64,000 bases of DNA from Paraburkholderia sabiae (GTDB taxonomy: Bacteria > Pseudomonadota > Gammaproteobacteria > Burkholderiales > Burkholderiaceae): positions 1,798,001 through 1,862,000 of the forward strand of contig NZ_CP125295.1 in assembly GCF_030412785.1 (NCBI RefSeq), written 5' to 3'. The notes under the pieces were generated by a model. The model did not search any database and was not told the origin of the DNA. It worked only from the letters and a program-made list of their open reading frames with translations. A program made the position numbers and the translations under genes. Numbering within the stretch: the stretch's first letter is position 1; the number at the start of each line of letters is the position of its first letter. Shown in pieces: positions 7,080 to 16,499 of the stretch.

Positions 7080-8279
7080 ATGAGAGAGCCCTATCGCGCC
7101 GTTCACCGCTATCCGCGTAACGACTCGGGACGCGACTTCGTCGTGGGAGATATACACGGCTGCTTCGCGCAACTGCGCGCGGAGCTCGAAGCGCGCAACT
7201 TCGATCCGCAACGCGACCGGCTGTTCGCAGTCGGCGATCTCGTCGATCGCGGGCCGCAGTCGGAGCATCTGCTCGAAGCCGTCGAGCGATATGGCATCAG
7301 GTCGGTGAAGGGCAATCACGAAGATGTGATCGTGCGTTGGCATGCCGGCGAAGAACAGGCGTTTTCGCTGTTGGGTAATGGCGGAAACTGGCTACTCGAT
7401 CGCGCGGAAGAACGCGAATGGGTCAACGAGATTGCCGCGTATATGGCCTCGCTGCCGTATCTGATCGAGATCGAAACCGAACACGGACTCGTCGGTATCG
7501 TGCACGCCGATTCGCCTGTTTCCGACTGGAACCGGCTGGTCGGCGAAATCGAACGGGAAAAGGCGGACGGCAAGACGCGCCGCAAGGCGATCTGGTCGCG
7601 CACGCGCTGGAAAACTTATCAGCCGCATCCGTCGCCGTCGCGTAACACGTTGCGCAGTCTGCTGGACAAGGCGAAGCACAGCGTGCGTGCGCAGTCGCAT
7701 GCGCCGGGCCGGATCGACAACGTGACGGCCGTGATCGTCGGCCATACGCCCGTGGCGGGCGTCACCGCGAAAGACAACGTGATCAACATCGACACGGGCG
7801 CGGTCTACGGCGGCAAGCTCACGATCGTCGATCTCGCGGATCTGCCTAAATGGGTCGATGTGTCGGCAGGTCAATCCGTCGATGCCGCCGGGCAAGCCCG
7901 GCGCGAGCCTGTGATGGAAACGAGTGCCGCGCGCATCGGCGAGCCCGTATTCGCCGACACCATGGTCAGAGCCGAAGTGCCCGAACTGGCGGAAAGTCTG
8001 GTGGACACGGACATGCCCGTGATGACAGAGCACGCCGCGACTGCAAGCGAAGCGGTCGTCGAGCGTCCTGCGACGACAGAGGTCCCGCACAGCGCGCCGC
8101 GTCCCGCATCTGAAGCGAAAGTCGCTGAAGCAAAACCCGTCGAGGCAAAACCCGCGCTGCAACCGTCATCGTTCACTGCAAACACCATGCACATCACGGT
8201 ACGCATGAGCATGTTCAACATCGTGAGCGAGCGGCAGCAGGGTGCTGCCAATACCGCAGCGCGTTCGCGTCGACGCTAA
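7080..8279 (+). CDS. PPP-family metallophosphoesterase (serine/threonine phosphatase-like) with long C-terminal tail
   Basis: This 399-residue protein has the metal-binding motifs of PPP phosphatases in order: GDIHGC (23-28), GDLVDRGP (about 52-59), GNHE (about 78-81), a later HADSP and VGHTPV. This part, up to about residue 262, resembles PrpA/PphA and bis(5'-nucleosyl)tetraphosphatase-like enzymes. The last 130 residues form an Ala/Glu/Pro/Val-rich low-complexity tail with EAKPVEAKPA-type repeats and an Arg-rich end. The tail is unusual for the family and may be a disordered linker or interaction segment. The gene stands alone; its last bases overlap the 3' end of the minus-strand gene at 8276. 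Confidence 0.85.
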   Translation: MREPYRAVHRYPRNDSGRDFVVGDIHGCFAQLRAELEARNFDPQRDRLFAVGDLVDRGPQSEHLLEAVERYGIRSVKGNHEDVIVRWHAGEEQAFSLLGNGGNWLLDRAEEREWVNEIAAYMASLPYLIEIETEHGLVGIVHADSPVSDWNRLVGEIEREKADGKTRRKAIWSRTRWKTYQPHPSPSRNTLRSLLDKAKHSVRAQSHAPGRIDNVTAVIVGHTPVAGVTAKDNVINIDTGAVYGGKLTIVDLADLPKWVDVSAGQSVDAAGQARREPVMETSAARIGEPVFADTMVRAEVPELAESLVDTDMPVMTEHAATASEAVVERPATTEVPHSAPRPASEAKVAEAKPVEAKPALQPSSFTANTMHITVRMSMFNIVSERQQGAANTAARSRRR

Positions 8280-8488
8280 CGGTTCAGTCGGCGTGCATCC
8301 ATCCCAAGACGTTTCAGCAGATCGCGTCCACGCGCGCTGATCTGCAATGCGGCAACGCCGCCGCGAAGCTCGTGCACTTCGACGAGTTCATAGCGCCGCA
8401 ACGCCAATACATCGGGGTCGAGCGATTCGATACGGCGCTCATGGCTATTCAACAGCATGAGCGTCGCGAGTTCGTGAGGGCTCAACAT
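8276..8488 (-). CDS. Small winged-helix-like protein
   Basis: A 70-residue protein starting MLSPHELATLMLL. The start was chosen because GGAGG lies 7 bases ahead of this ATG; a longer frame begins 13 codons earlier without such a site. Predicted order is two helices (HELATLMLLN, DPDVLALRRYELVEVHE) followed by a beta wing (GGVAALQISARGRDLLKRL), which is the layout of a winged helix-turn-helix such as MarR/PadR fragments. It could be a small DNA-binding regulator. No specific family is recognised. It overlaps tail-to-tail with the phosphatase by 4 bp. The 250 bp to the right, up to the transporter stop at 8741, shows no gene. Confidence 0.7.
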   Translation of the reverse strand: MLSPHELATLMLLNSHERRIESLDPDVLALRRYELVEVHELRGGVAALQISARGRDLLKRLGMDARRLNR

Positions 8489-8740
8489 TCGGACACCTCC
8501 GTAGACAAGTGAGCGATCAGTGCTCACATGCTAGTCGGATGGCACGACAGTTTGACTACGGACGTGTTTCATCACGTTACGTCGTTACAGGTCTGACGGT
8601 AGCGAAAGGCGGCGGTTTGCGCCGTGTGCGCAACGCATGCGTGTTTCGACGCCGTCACGGCGCGATGAGGATGCTGTAACAGGCTTACGCGAGGGAAAGC
8701 CCGTTACAGCCAGTGGAAAGGATGTGTGCGCCTGCGTGTA

Positions 8741-10165
8741 TCAACGCGCGTCGTCGGCGGTGACGCGCCACTCTGACGCATCGTCATCGACATGCGACAC
8801 GAGCGTTTCGAGCGACAGCCCCTTCGTTTCGATGCCGAGCACCCACACGGCGAGCGCCGCCACGCCGAACGACAGCGCGCCGAGCGTGAACACGCCGCCT
8901 TGTCCGAAGATGGGCAACACCACGCCGACCGCGTACGGGCCGATCAGCGAACCGACGCGGCCGATCGCCGATGCAAAGCCCGAGCCCGTGGCCCGCGCGC
9001 CCGTGCCGTAGAGTTCAGGCGTGTACGTGTAGAGCACGGCCCACATGCCGAACAGGAAGAACTGCATCGCGAGACCTGTGCAGATCAGCAGCGTAATGCT
9101 GTCGGCGTGCAATGCGGTTTGCCCGTACGCATAGGCCATCACGCCGCCGCCCAACAGCGACGCGATACACGTCGGCTTGCGTCCCCAACGTTCGACAAGC
9201 CACGCAGCGCACAAAAATCCGGGCACGCCGCCCAACGAAATGAGCACCGTGTACAGCACCGATTTCGTCACGGCGAAGCCCGCCTGCTGCATCAATGCGC
9301 CGAGCCACGACGTGAGCCCGTAGAAGCCCAGCAGCGCGAAGAACCACAGCGCCCAGACCATGACGGTGCGCCGGCGATACGCGGCGCTCCAGATTTCGCG
9401 GAATGCGCCGTGTTTCGATGGTTCGGCAGAATCCGCGAGCATCGACGGCGCGGGCAGCGAACGCAGTCCTTTCGATTTCATCACCTTCGCTTCGATCGAA
9501 CCCAGCACGGCATCGGCTTGTGCGAGACGTCCGCGATGTTCGAGCCAGCGCGGCGATTCGGGCACGATGCGCCGCACGATCAGCACGAACACGGCAGGAA
9601 TGGCGAGCAGCGCGAACACGGTGCGCCAGCCGAAATGCGGCAGCACGAAGAACGACACACAGCCCGCCGTGATGAAACCCAGCGGCCAGAAGCCGTCCAT
9701 CAGCGCGACGAGACGGCCGCGCGAAGCCGTCGGCACGAATTCCGACAGCAGCGTCTGCGCGATGGGGAACTCCATGCCCATGCCGATACCGAGCAGCACG
9801 CGATACACGATCAGCGCATCGACGCTCTGCGCCGTCGAGCACAGATACGACGCTGCGCCCCACAAAACCATGCTCCACTGAAACACCGGACGACGCCCGA
9901 AGCGATCGGCGAACAGGCCCGCAACGGCGGCGCCGAGCACCATGCCGAAGAAGCTCGCGCTCGCGACGAGGCCAGCCGTTGCGCTCGACAGTCCGAACTC
10001 CGTCTTGATCGAACCGAGCACGAAGGTCATCGTGCCGAGATCGACGGAGTCGAAGAAGAACGCAATCGCGATGATGATGAAGATGGTGCGGTGATAGCCC
10101 GAAAACGGCAGACGTTCGAGCCGCGCGGCAGCGCTGGCTCGTTTGGCGGAAGCGGTGGTCGGCAT
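8741..10165 (-). CDS. MFS transporter (metabolite:proton symporter type)
   Basis: A 474-residue inner-membrane transporter with 12 hydrophobic segments. Signature loops of the major facilitator superfamily are seen: GLFADRFGRRPVFQW between helices 2 and 3, RVLLGIGMGMEFP, and PESPRWLEHRGR after helix 6, plus LVERWGRKP in the second half. These loops are typical of sugar/aromatic-acid/metabolite:H+ symporters. The gene follows betA on the same strand after a 176-bp gap, so it may have its own promoter. The neighbourhood suggests import of choline, betaine or a related compound, but this is inference from position only. Confidence 0.87.
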   Translation of the reverse strand: MPTTASAKRASAAARLERLPFSGYHRTIFIIIAIAFFFDSVDLGTMTFVLGSIKTEFGLSSATAGLVASASFFGMVLGAAVAGLFADRFGRRPVFQWSMVLWGAASYLCSTAQSVDALIVYRVLLGIGMGMEFPIAQTLLSEFVPTASRGRLVALMDGFWPLGFITAGCVSFFVLPHFGWRTVFALLAIPAVFVLIVRRIVPESPRWLEHRGRLAQADAVLGSIEAKVMKSKGLRSLPAPSMLADSAEPSKHGAFREIWSAAYRRRTVMVWALWFFALLGFYGLTSWLGALMQQAGFAVTKSVLYTVLISLGGVPGFLCAAWLVERWGRKPTCIASLLGGGVMAYAYGQTALHADSITLLICTGLAMQFFLFGMWAVLYTYTPELYGTGARATGSGFASAIGRVGSLIGPYAVGVVLPIFGQGGVFTLGALSFGVAALAVWVLGIETKGLSLETLVSHVDDDASEWRVTADDAR

Positions 10166-10341
10166 GGCATCCCCGGTGGAGGGTGGAAGAAGCCGGCTGC
10201 ATCAGCGAAGCCGGTTCGTTCCAGTAGATGCCGCCATTAATCCGTCATATAGAACAGATTCGGCATTGGGATGGTATGTGTGCGTCATCGCGGGTTCTGC
10301 TGCCCGTTGTTGCGCGTTGTTGCGATGACGCACGCGCCCGC

Positions 10342-12060
10342 TCAATGCGTATGCGCAGGCATGCTCTGTGCCGGTGCGCGCGCAACCTGCTTTGCGCCGC
10401 GCGCGGGTGCGCCGTTCGCCACGTAGTAGGGCGCTGTCGAGCGCGCGAGCGGCGTGCGTCCGCGAATGCGATCGGCGATTTTCTCGGCGAGCATGATCGT
10501 CGGCGCGTTCAGGTTGCCTGTGGTGATGCGTGGCATGATCGATGCATCGACCACGCGCAGTCCTTCGAGACCATGCACGCGTCCTTCGCCATCGACGACG
10601 GCCATGTCGTCATAACCCATCGCACACGAGCACGACGGATGGTAGGCCGTCTCCGCGCGCGCACGCACGAACGCGTCGATCTGCGCATCGGTCTGCAACG
10701 CGTGGCCGGGGCTCAGCTCGCGACCACGGAAACGGTCGAGCGCAGGTTGAGCGATGATCTCGCGCGTGATGCGGATCGCGTCACGGAACTCGCGCCAGTC
10801 GAGCGCTTCCGCCATGTAGTTGAAGAGGATCGACGGATGCTCGCGCGGATCGCGTGAACGCAGCTTCACGCGGCCACGGCTCGGCGAGCGCATCGAACCG
10901 ACGTGCGCCTGGAAGCCGTGCATCTTGATCGCGTTCGTGCCGTTGTAGTTGATCGCGACGGGCAGGAAGTGATACTGGATGTTCGGCCACGGGTCGTCGT
11001 CGCGCGTGCGGATAAAGCCGCCCGCTTCGAAATGATTGCTCGCGCCGATGCCCGTGCCCTTCAGCATCCATTCGATACCGATGGCGGGCTGATTGCGCAG
11101 CTGCAGGGCAGGGTACAGCGACACGGGTTCCTTGCACTCGTACTGCATGTACATTTCGAGGTGATCCTGCAGATTCTGTCCGACGCCGGGCAGATCGAGC
11201 ACGACGGGAATGTCGAGTTCGCGCAGCCACGCACCAGGCCCGACGCCCGAGCGTTGCAGAATCTGCGGCGACGCGATGGCGCCGCTGCACAGCAGCACTT
11301 CGCGTCGCGCGTGCGCCGTGATCTGCGCCTGTCCATCCAGATACACGACGCCTTGCGCGCGCTTGCCGCTGAACAGAATGCGGTCGGTCATGGCGTGCGT
11401 GACGATCGTGAGATTGGAACGGGGCTTCGCCTGATCCAGATAGCCGCGCGCGGTGCTCGCGCGGCGGCCGTTCGCCGTCACCGTGCGGTCCATCGGTCCG
11501 AAGCCTTCCTGCTGATAGCCGTTGAGGTCGTCGGTGCGCGGATAGCCCGCCTGCACGCCCGCTTCGATCATCGCTTCGAAGAGAGGATTCACGCCCGGCT
11601 TGCTCGTCGTCACATGCACGGGGCCGTCGCCGCCGTGATAGTCGTTCGCGCCGACGTCGCGCGTTTCGGCCTTGCGGAAATACGGCAGACAATCCAGATA
11701 AGCCCAGTTTTCAAGGCCTTTTCGTTCGGCCCAGCCGTCGTAGTCGAGCGCGTTGCCGCGGATGTAGCACATGCCGTTGATCAGCGACGAACCGCCGAGG
11801 CCCTTGCCGCGTCCGCATTCCATGCGCCGGTTGTCCATGAACGGCTCAGGGTCCGTTTCATAGGCCCAGTTATAGCGACGTCCCTGCAACGGATAGGCGA
11901 GCGCAGCAGGCATCTGCGTGCGAAAGTCGAAGCGGTAGTCGGGGCCGCCCGCTTCGAGCAGCAGCACGGTCACGTCGCGGTCTTCCGTCAGACGCGTCGC
12001 GAGCACATTGCCCGCCGATCCCGCGCCGATGATGATGTAGTCGTACTCTTTGGCTGCCAT
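10342..12060 (-). CDS. betA: Choline dehydrogenase
   Basis: This 572-residue flavoprotein of the GMC oxidoreductase family oxidises choline to betaine aldehyde at the inner membrane. The FAD-binding motif [15 protein letters not shown] is at residues 7-21, followed by the GMC signature [14 protein letters not shown]. The C-terminal active-site region [11 protein letters not shown] holds the catalytic His, and a GMC ending [17 protein letters not shown] is present. The start at MAAKEYDY has GGGAGCG upstream; the same frame is open further but there it runs through betB. A 30-residue Ala-rich tail follows the usual end. It lies 11 bp downstream of betB in the betI-betB-betA operon. Confidence 0.95.
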   Translation of the reverse strand: MAAKEYDYIIIGAGSAGNVLATRLTEDRDVTVLLLEAGGPDYRFDFRTQMPAALAYPLQGRRYNWAYETDPEPFMDNRRMECGRGKGLGGSSLINGMCYIRGNALDYDGWAERKGLENWAYLDCLPYFRKAETRDVGANDYHGGDGPVHVTTSKPGVNPLFEAMIEAGVQAGYPRTDDLNGYQQEGFGPMDRTVTANGRRASTARGYLDQAKPRSNLTIVTHAMTDRILFSGKRAQGVVYLDGQAQITAHARREVLLCSGAIASPQILQRSGVGPGAWLRELDIPVVLDLPGVGQNLQDHLEMYMQYECKEPVSLYPALQLRNQPAIGIEWMLKGTGIGASNHFEAGGFIRTRDDDPWPNIQYHFLPVAINYNGTNAIKMHGFQAHVGSMRSPSRGRVKLRSRDPREHPSILFNYMAEALDWREFRDAIRITREIIAQPALDRFRGRELSPGHALQTDAQIDAFVRARAETAYHPSCSCAMGYDDMAVVDGEGRVHGLEGLRVVDASIMPRITTGNLNAPTIMLAEKIADRIRGRTPLARSTAPYYVANGAPARGAKQVARAPAQSMPAHTH

Positions 12061-12071
12061 GCTGCGCTCCC

Positions 12072-13541
12072 TCAAAACACGGGCTGATAGGGGCCCAGTT
12101 CGACCTGGACGGACTTGATGCGCGTGTAGTGCTCGAGTGTCGTGATGCCGTTTTCGCGGCCCACGCCCGACTGCTTGTAGCCGCCAACGGGCATTTCGGC
12201 GGGCGATTCGCCCCACGTGTTGATCCAGCAGATGCCCGCTTCGAGCCGGTGAATCGCGCGATGCGCGCGCGACAGGTTCTCCGTCACGACGCCCGCTGCG
12301 AGCCCGTAGATCGTGTCGTTCGCGCGCGCGATCGCTTCGTCCTCGTCGGCGAAAGTCAGAATGCTCATCACCGGGCCGAAGATTTCTTCGCGCACGATCT
12401 TCATGTCGTCGCGGCAGTCGGCGAATACGGTGGGCTGCACGTACTGACCTTTGCTGAATTCGCCATCGACGATGCGTGCGCCGCCCGCCACGAGCCGCGC
12501 GCCTTCGCGCTTGCCGCTGTCGATGTAGCCGAGCACCTTGTCGAGTTGCGCCGCGCTCGCGAGCGGCCCGAAATTGGTCGACGGATCGGACGGCTTGCCG
12601 ACGCGAATCCGCTTCACGCGCTCGATCACGCGCGCTTCGAAAGCCTGCTGCACCGACTGATGCACGAACACGCGCGTGCCGTTCGTGCACACCTGTCCCG
12701 CGCTGAAGAAGTTGGCCGTCACGGCGATATCGGCGGCGCGGTCGAGATCGGCGTCGTCGAACACGATCAGTGGCGACTTGCCGCCGAGTTCCATCGTCAC
12801 TTCCTTCAGCGACGAACCGCCCGCCATCGACATCACCTTCTTGCCCGTCTCCACGCCGCCCGTGAACGAAATCTTCGCGATACCCGGATGCGCGCTCAGC
12901 ATCGCGCCGACGCGTCCGTCGCCTTGCACGACGTTGAATACGCCGGCTGGCACGCCGGCTTCCAGATAGATTTCCGCGAGCTTCGAGGCCGACAGCGGCG
13001 TGACTTCGCTCGGCTTGAAGATCATCGCGTTGCCGGCTGCGAGCGCGGGCGCCGACTTCCAGCACGCGATCTGGATCGGATAGTTCCATGCGCCGATGCC
13101 CGCCGTCACGCCCAGCGGCTCGCGCCGCGTATAAACGAACGATTCGGGGCGCAGCGGGATCTGCTGGCCTTCGATCGCTGTCGCAAGTCCCGCGTAGTAC
13201 TCGATCACGTCGGCGCCTGTGACGATATCGACTGCACGCGTTTCGGCAATCGGCTTGCCCGTGTCGCGCATTTCGAGTTCGGCGAGTTCGTCGTTGCGCG
13301 CGCGCAGCAATTCGACGGCGCGGCGCAGAATGCGCGAGCGCTGCATCGCCGTCATCGCGGCCCACGCGCGCTGGCCTTCGCGCGCCGAATGCACCGCGCG
13401 TTCGATGTCGGCTTCGCTGGCTTGCTGGACCGTGGCGAGCAGTTCGCCTGTAGCGGGATCGAAGGTGTCGAAGGTGGCACCGCTCGTGGCGTCGACGTAT
13501 TCGCCGCCGATGTAGAGACGTTGCAGGCCGTATGCGGGCAT
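12072..13541 (-). CDS. betB: Betaine aldehyde dehydrogenase
   Basis: This 489-residue NAD(P)+-dependent aldehyde dehydrogenase converts betaine aldehyde to glycine betaine. Catalytic residues are visible: Glu251 in MELGGKSPL and Cys285 in [15 protein letters not shown]. The cofactor region [11 protein letters not shown] (226-236) and [22 protein letters not shown] (about 150-171) are typical of BetB. AAGGAGAA precedes the start. It sits between betI and betA in one operon. Confidence 0.96.
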   Translation of the reverse strand: MPAYGLQRLYIGGEYVDATSGATFDTFDPATGELLATVQQASEADIERAVHSAREGQRAWAAMTAMQRSRILRRAVELLRARNDELAELEMRDTGKPIAETRAVDIVTGADVIEYYAGLATAIEGQQIPLRPESFVYTRREPLGVTAGIGAWNYPIQIACWKSAPALAAGNAMIFKPSEVTPLSASKLAEIYLEAGVPAGVFNVVQGDGRVGAMLSAHPGIAKISFTGGVETGKKVMSMAGGSSLKEVTMELGGKSPLIVFDDADLDRAADIAVTANFFSAGQVCTNGTRVFVHQSVQQAFEARVIERVKRIRVGKPSDPSTNFGPLASAAQLDKVLGYIDSGKREGARLVAGGARIVDGEFSKGQYVQPTVFADCRDDMKIVREEIFGPVMSILTFADEDEAIARANDTIYGLAAGVVTENLSRAHRAIHRLEAGICWINTWGESPAEMPVGGYKQSGVGRENGITTLEHYTRIKSVQVELGPYQPVF

Positions 13542-13584
13542 CTGTTTTCTCCTTGAAATGCAGTGGTTTTCGCAGCGCGCGGTG

Positions 13585-14175
13585 TTACGCGGCGCTTTGT
13601 GCGAGCAGCAGGTCGATATAGTCGTTCGCGAGGCGCAGCGCCGCTTTTGTATCGAACGGATCGCCGGACAGCGCGCCGCGCAGCCACAAGCCGTCGATCA
13701 TCGCGGCAAGGCCGCTCGCGGCGCGACGCGCCGACGCGCGCGGCAGTTCCTTCGCGAATTCGGCGCACAGGTTCGAATAGAGCCGCCGCGTATTCACATG
13801 CTGCAAACGGCGCAGCGCGGGCTCGTGCATGCTTTCGGACCAGAACGCGAGCCACGTCTTCATGACGGGGCCGCTCACCTGCGACACGTCGAAATTCGCC
13901 GCGACGATTGCACGCAAACGCGCGCGCGGCTGTGATTTCGCTGCGATGCGGCGGCGCGTCGTGGCGGCCCACAGGTCGCGCAGGATATGGCGCATCGTCG
14001 CTTCGAGCAGACCGTCCTTGTCGCCGAAATAGTGGCTGACGATGCCCGTCGAAATGTTCGCGCGCTGCGCGACGGACGCGAGCGTCGTGCCCGACAGACC
14101 GGACTGGTCGATTGTGAGCAAGGTGGCGTCGATCAGTTGCGCGCGACGCACTTCGCGCATTCCGACTTTGGGCAT
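13585..14175 (-). CDS. betI: TetR-family choline-responsive repressor
   Basis: A 196-residue protein with an N-terminal TetR helix-turn-helix ([37 protein letters not shown], about residues 31-67). The BetI features [15 protein letters not shown] at the start and [13 protein letters not shown] near the C-terminus are recognisable. BetI represses the bet genes and is released by choline. It is the first gene of betI-betB-betA, and a perfect inverted repeat lies in the upstream region. Confidence 0.95.
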   Translation of the reverse strand: MPKVGMREVRRAQLIDATLLTIDQSGLSGTTLASVAQRANISTGIVSHYFGDKDGLLEATMRHILRDLWAATTRRRIAAKSQPRARLRAIVAANFDVSQVSGPVMKTWLAFWSESMHEPALRRLQHVNTRRLYSNLCAEFAKELPRASARRAASGLAAMIDGLWLRGALSGDPFDTKAALRLANDYIDLLLAQSAA

Positions 14176-14220
14176 GGAGACTCGCAGCGCTTCCGAAAGT
14201 CGTCACTCTAGTTGTTTTTT

Positions 14221-14234
14221 ATTGAACGTTCAAT
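14221..14234. promoter_or_regulatory. Probable BetI operator
   Basis: Perfect 14-bp palindrome ATTGAACGTTCAAT, 46 bp ahead of the betI start in the 196-bp gap between betI and the divergent fdhA. TTGAAC-type palindromes are the usual BetI target. The position could let it act on both directions. Confidence 0.7.
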
Positions 14235-14371
14235 CAACAAAAACCGTCCGAACCGGTGATGTCGGTTTCAGGAAAGCGCGTGTCGTGTTTTGAACATTGG
14301 GCCACAGGGCAAAGGGACTAACCTCGACTCAGCGCCTTTTTGCGCATTCAGACGAACATGGAGACGAGACG

Positions 14372-15571
14372 ATGAGCAGCAATCGCGGTGTCGTGTATCT
14401 GGGGCAGGGCAAGGTCGAAGTGCAGTCGATCGATTATCCGAAGATGGTCGATCCGCGCGGACGCGCCATCGGTCACGGCGTGATTCTGAAAGTGGTGTCG
14501 ACGAATATCTGCGGCTCGGACCAGCATATGGTGCGCGGTCGCACGACCGCGGAAATCGGCCTTGTTTTAGGGCACGAAATCACGGGCGAAGTGGTCGAAG
14601 TGGGCCGCGACGTGGAGACGCTGAGAATCGGCGATCTGGTTTCCGTGCCGTTCAATGTGGCTTGCGGCCGCTGCCAGACTTGCAAGGAACAGCATACGGG
14701 CGTGTGCCTGAACGTGAACCCGTCGCGCGCGGGCGGCGCTTACGGTTACGTCGATATGGGCGGCTGGATCGGCGGGCAGGCCGAATACGTGCTGGTGCCG
14801 TATGCCGACTTCAATCTGCTGAAGTTTCCCGACCGCGACCGCGCGATGGAAAAAATCCGCGATCTAACCTGTCTCTCGGACATCCTCCCGACGGGCTATC
14901 ACGGCGCAGTAATGGCGGGCGTCAAGCCGGGTTCGACGGTGTATATCGCGGGCGCAGGCCCTGTCGGCATGGCGGCGGCTGCGTCGGCGCGCATTCTGGG
15001 CGCGGCGTGCACGATCGTCGGCGACATGAACGAAGAGCGGCTCGCGCATGCGCGAGCGGTCGGCTTCGAGACGGTTAATCTGTCGAAGGATGCGACGCTC
15101 GGCGAGCAGATCGCGCAGATTCTCGGCAAGCCGGAAGTGGATTGCGCCGTCGATTGCGTCGGCTTCGAGGCCCACGGCCACGGCAGCAGCGGCGCGCGCG
15201 AAGAAGCGCCCGCCACGGTGCTCAATTCGCTGATGGACATCACGAAGCCCGCGGGCGCGATCGGCATTCCGGGCCTCTACGTGACGGACGATCCGGGCGC
15301 CGCCGATGCCGCCGCGAAGAAGGGCAGCCTGTCGATCCGCTTCGGCCTCGGCTGGGCGAAGTCGCACTCGTTCCACACGGGCCAGACGCCCGTGATGAAG
15401 TACAACCGCAATCTGATGCAGGCGATTCTGTGGGACCGTCTGCCTATCGCGGATATCGTGAACGTGACGGTTATTTCGCTGGATAACGCGCCCGATGGCT
15501 ATCGCCAGTTCGATGGCGGTGCACCGCGCAAGTTCGTCCTCGATCCGCATGGTTTGCTGAAGGCTGCGTGA
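14372..15571 (+). CDS. fdhA: Glutathione-independent formaldehyde dehydrogenase
   Basis: This 399-residue zinc alcohol dehydrogenase-family enzyme oxidises formaldehyde to formate with NAD+. Catalytic zinc residues are Cys47 (TNICGSDQHM) and His68-Glu69 (GHEITGE). Structural zinc cysteines are 98, 101, 104 and 112 (ACGRCQTCKEQHTGVC). The glycine-rich NAD motif GAGPVGMAAA follows, and the long insertion containing GHGSSGAREEAPATVLN marks the FdhA subgroup. GGAG lies 9 bases before the ATG. It is divergent from betI. Formaldehyde is released when betaine, dimethylglycine and sarcosine are demethylated, so the location makes biological sense. Confidence 0.93.
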   Translation: MSSNRGVVYLGQGKVEVQSIDYPKMVDPRGRAIGHGVILKVVSTNICGSDQHMVRGRTTAEIGLVLGHEITGEVVEVGRDVETLRIGDLVSVPFNVACGRCQTCKEQHTGVCLNVNPSRAGGAYGYVDMGGWIGGQAEYVLVPYADFNLLKFPDRDRAMEKIRDLTCLSDILPTGYHGAVMAGVKPGSTVYIAGAGPVGMAAAASARILGAACTIVGDMNEERLAHARAVGFETVNLSKDATLGEQIAQILGKPEVDCAVDCVGFEAHGHGSSGAREEAPATVLNSLMDITKPAGAIGIPGLYVTDDPGAADAAAKKGSLSIRFGLGWAKSHSFHTGQTPVMKYNRNLMQAILWDRLPIADIVNVTVISLDNAPDGYRQFDGGAPRKFVLDPHGLLKAA

Positions 15572-15637
15572 TGCAAACCGGCTGGTTTGCAAGACGCGGG
15601 TAGCAGGTCGAAGTCTCCTCTGTCCTCAAGCTGGACG

Positions 15638-15676
15638 ATGCTGCGTTTCCTTTGACGAGGAACGCAGCATTTTTTT
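15638..15676 (+). terminator. Rho-independent terminator of fdhA
   Basis: Stem ATGCTGCGTT (15638-15647) with AACGCAGCAT (15661-15670), a short loop that can extend the pairing, and six T directly after. It lies 67 bp past the fdhA stop. Confidence 0.88.
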
Positions 15677-15716
15677 CGTCCGTGCCGAGAACGTTGCCGA
15701 TGCCCTTGCCATCGCG

Positions 15717-16226
15717 TCAAAAGTCGTGCCGAATCGAAAAGGTGGCGCCGCGTTCGTGCGAATGATTCAGATTGATGACGGGACTGGCCGAGAAGCTCCA
15801 GTCGTCGCTGGTCACGGACGATGCACCGGCCGCCGGATCGGCGCTCAGCGGATATGCGGGCAAACCCTGATCGCCCTGCGTGCCGCCGGGCCCCGACAAT
15901 TGCGCGCCGCCCGTTACCTGTCCGTATGGGAAGCGCCCGTAATCCGGCGTGGCGCCGTAGCGTTCGCGCCGCCCGTAACCCGGCTGATCGATGCGCAACG
16001 GCATGTTCAGCGCATACGGGCGCACATGGTGGCGCGGCGCATAGGTGGTCGATGGAACGGGTGGATAGGAATAGAACAGGGCGGCTGGCAGGCGGCTGTC
16101 GGCGCGCGCGTGGACGTGTTCGCGGACATGCCGTTTGACGGGTTCCTTCGCGGACAGCGGCGCGCAGACCAGACCAAACGAGACGCCCGCCAACCATAGA
16201 TACGAATGGCGGCGCAGCGCAGACAT
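15717..16226 (-). CDS. Secreted hypothetical protein
   Basis: A 169-residue protein of no family I recognise. The chosen start MSALRRHSYLWLAGVSFGLVCAPLSAKE gives a clear signal peptide (positive start, hydrophobic core, cleavage near LSA-KE); a GTG 20 codons earlier would bury it. The mature part is rich in Pro, Tyr, His, Gly and Arg (HVREHVHARADSR, YSYPPVPSTTYAPRHHVRPY) with no repeats of fixed period. The end, SFSASPVINLNHSHERGATFSIRHDF, finishes in Phe with alternating hydrophobics, like the last strand of an outer-membrane barrel, but the protein is too short to be sure. It lies head-to-head with the CoA ligase. Confidence 0.6.
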   Translation of the reverse strand: MSALRRHSYLWLAGVSFGLVCAPLSAKEPVKRHVREHVHARADSRLPAALFYSYPPVPSTTYAPRHHVRPYALNMPLRIDQPGYGRRERYGATPDYGRFPYGQVTGGAQLSGPGGTQGDQGLPAYPLSADPAAGASSVTSDDWSFSASPVINLNHSHERGATFSIRHDF

Positions 16227-16388
16227 GACCTGATGTGCAGCGGAGACAATCACGTTTCCGGTCACCTTGGTTCGGCGGAATCTCACCTACATTGTAGTGC
16301 CCTCAGCCTTCACTTCCGGGCGGTTGCACACGCTGACGCATACACGATGCCAGCCCCCCAGAAACGGGTGGGCGAAATGCATCCGATA

Positions 16389-16412
16389 ACTGCGTATGGT
16401 TGCATACGCAGT
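16389..16412. promoter_or_regulatory. 24-bp palindrome upstream of the acyl-CoA ligase
   Basis: Perfect inverted repeat ACTGCGTATG / CATACGCAGT with a 4-base centre (GTTG), 88 bp ahead of the ligase start. It could be an operator for a dimeric regulator or a leader hairpin. Just before it, at 16355-16371, lies CCCCCA-GAAAC-GGGTGG, a poor relative of the CCCCTN-N5-GAGGGG site found four times in the cluster. Confidence 0.5.
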
Positions 16413-16499
16413 CATGCCGGGAGATAGCCGGCCGGGACGCATGCATTGCGGATGGCTAAAAAAACGTCCTGAAGGACGAACAGGAAGTGGAGACAAGTC

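Noticed and set aside
10342..13365. A single 1007-residue minus-strand reading frame covering betA and much of betB
   Set aside because: Only the part from 12060 leftwards encodes choline dehydrogenase; the N-terminal 430 residues are Arg-rich out-of-frame translation of betB, which has its own clear frame.
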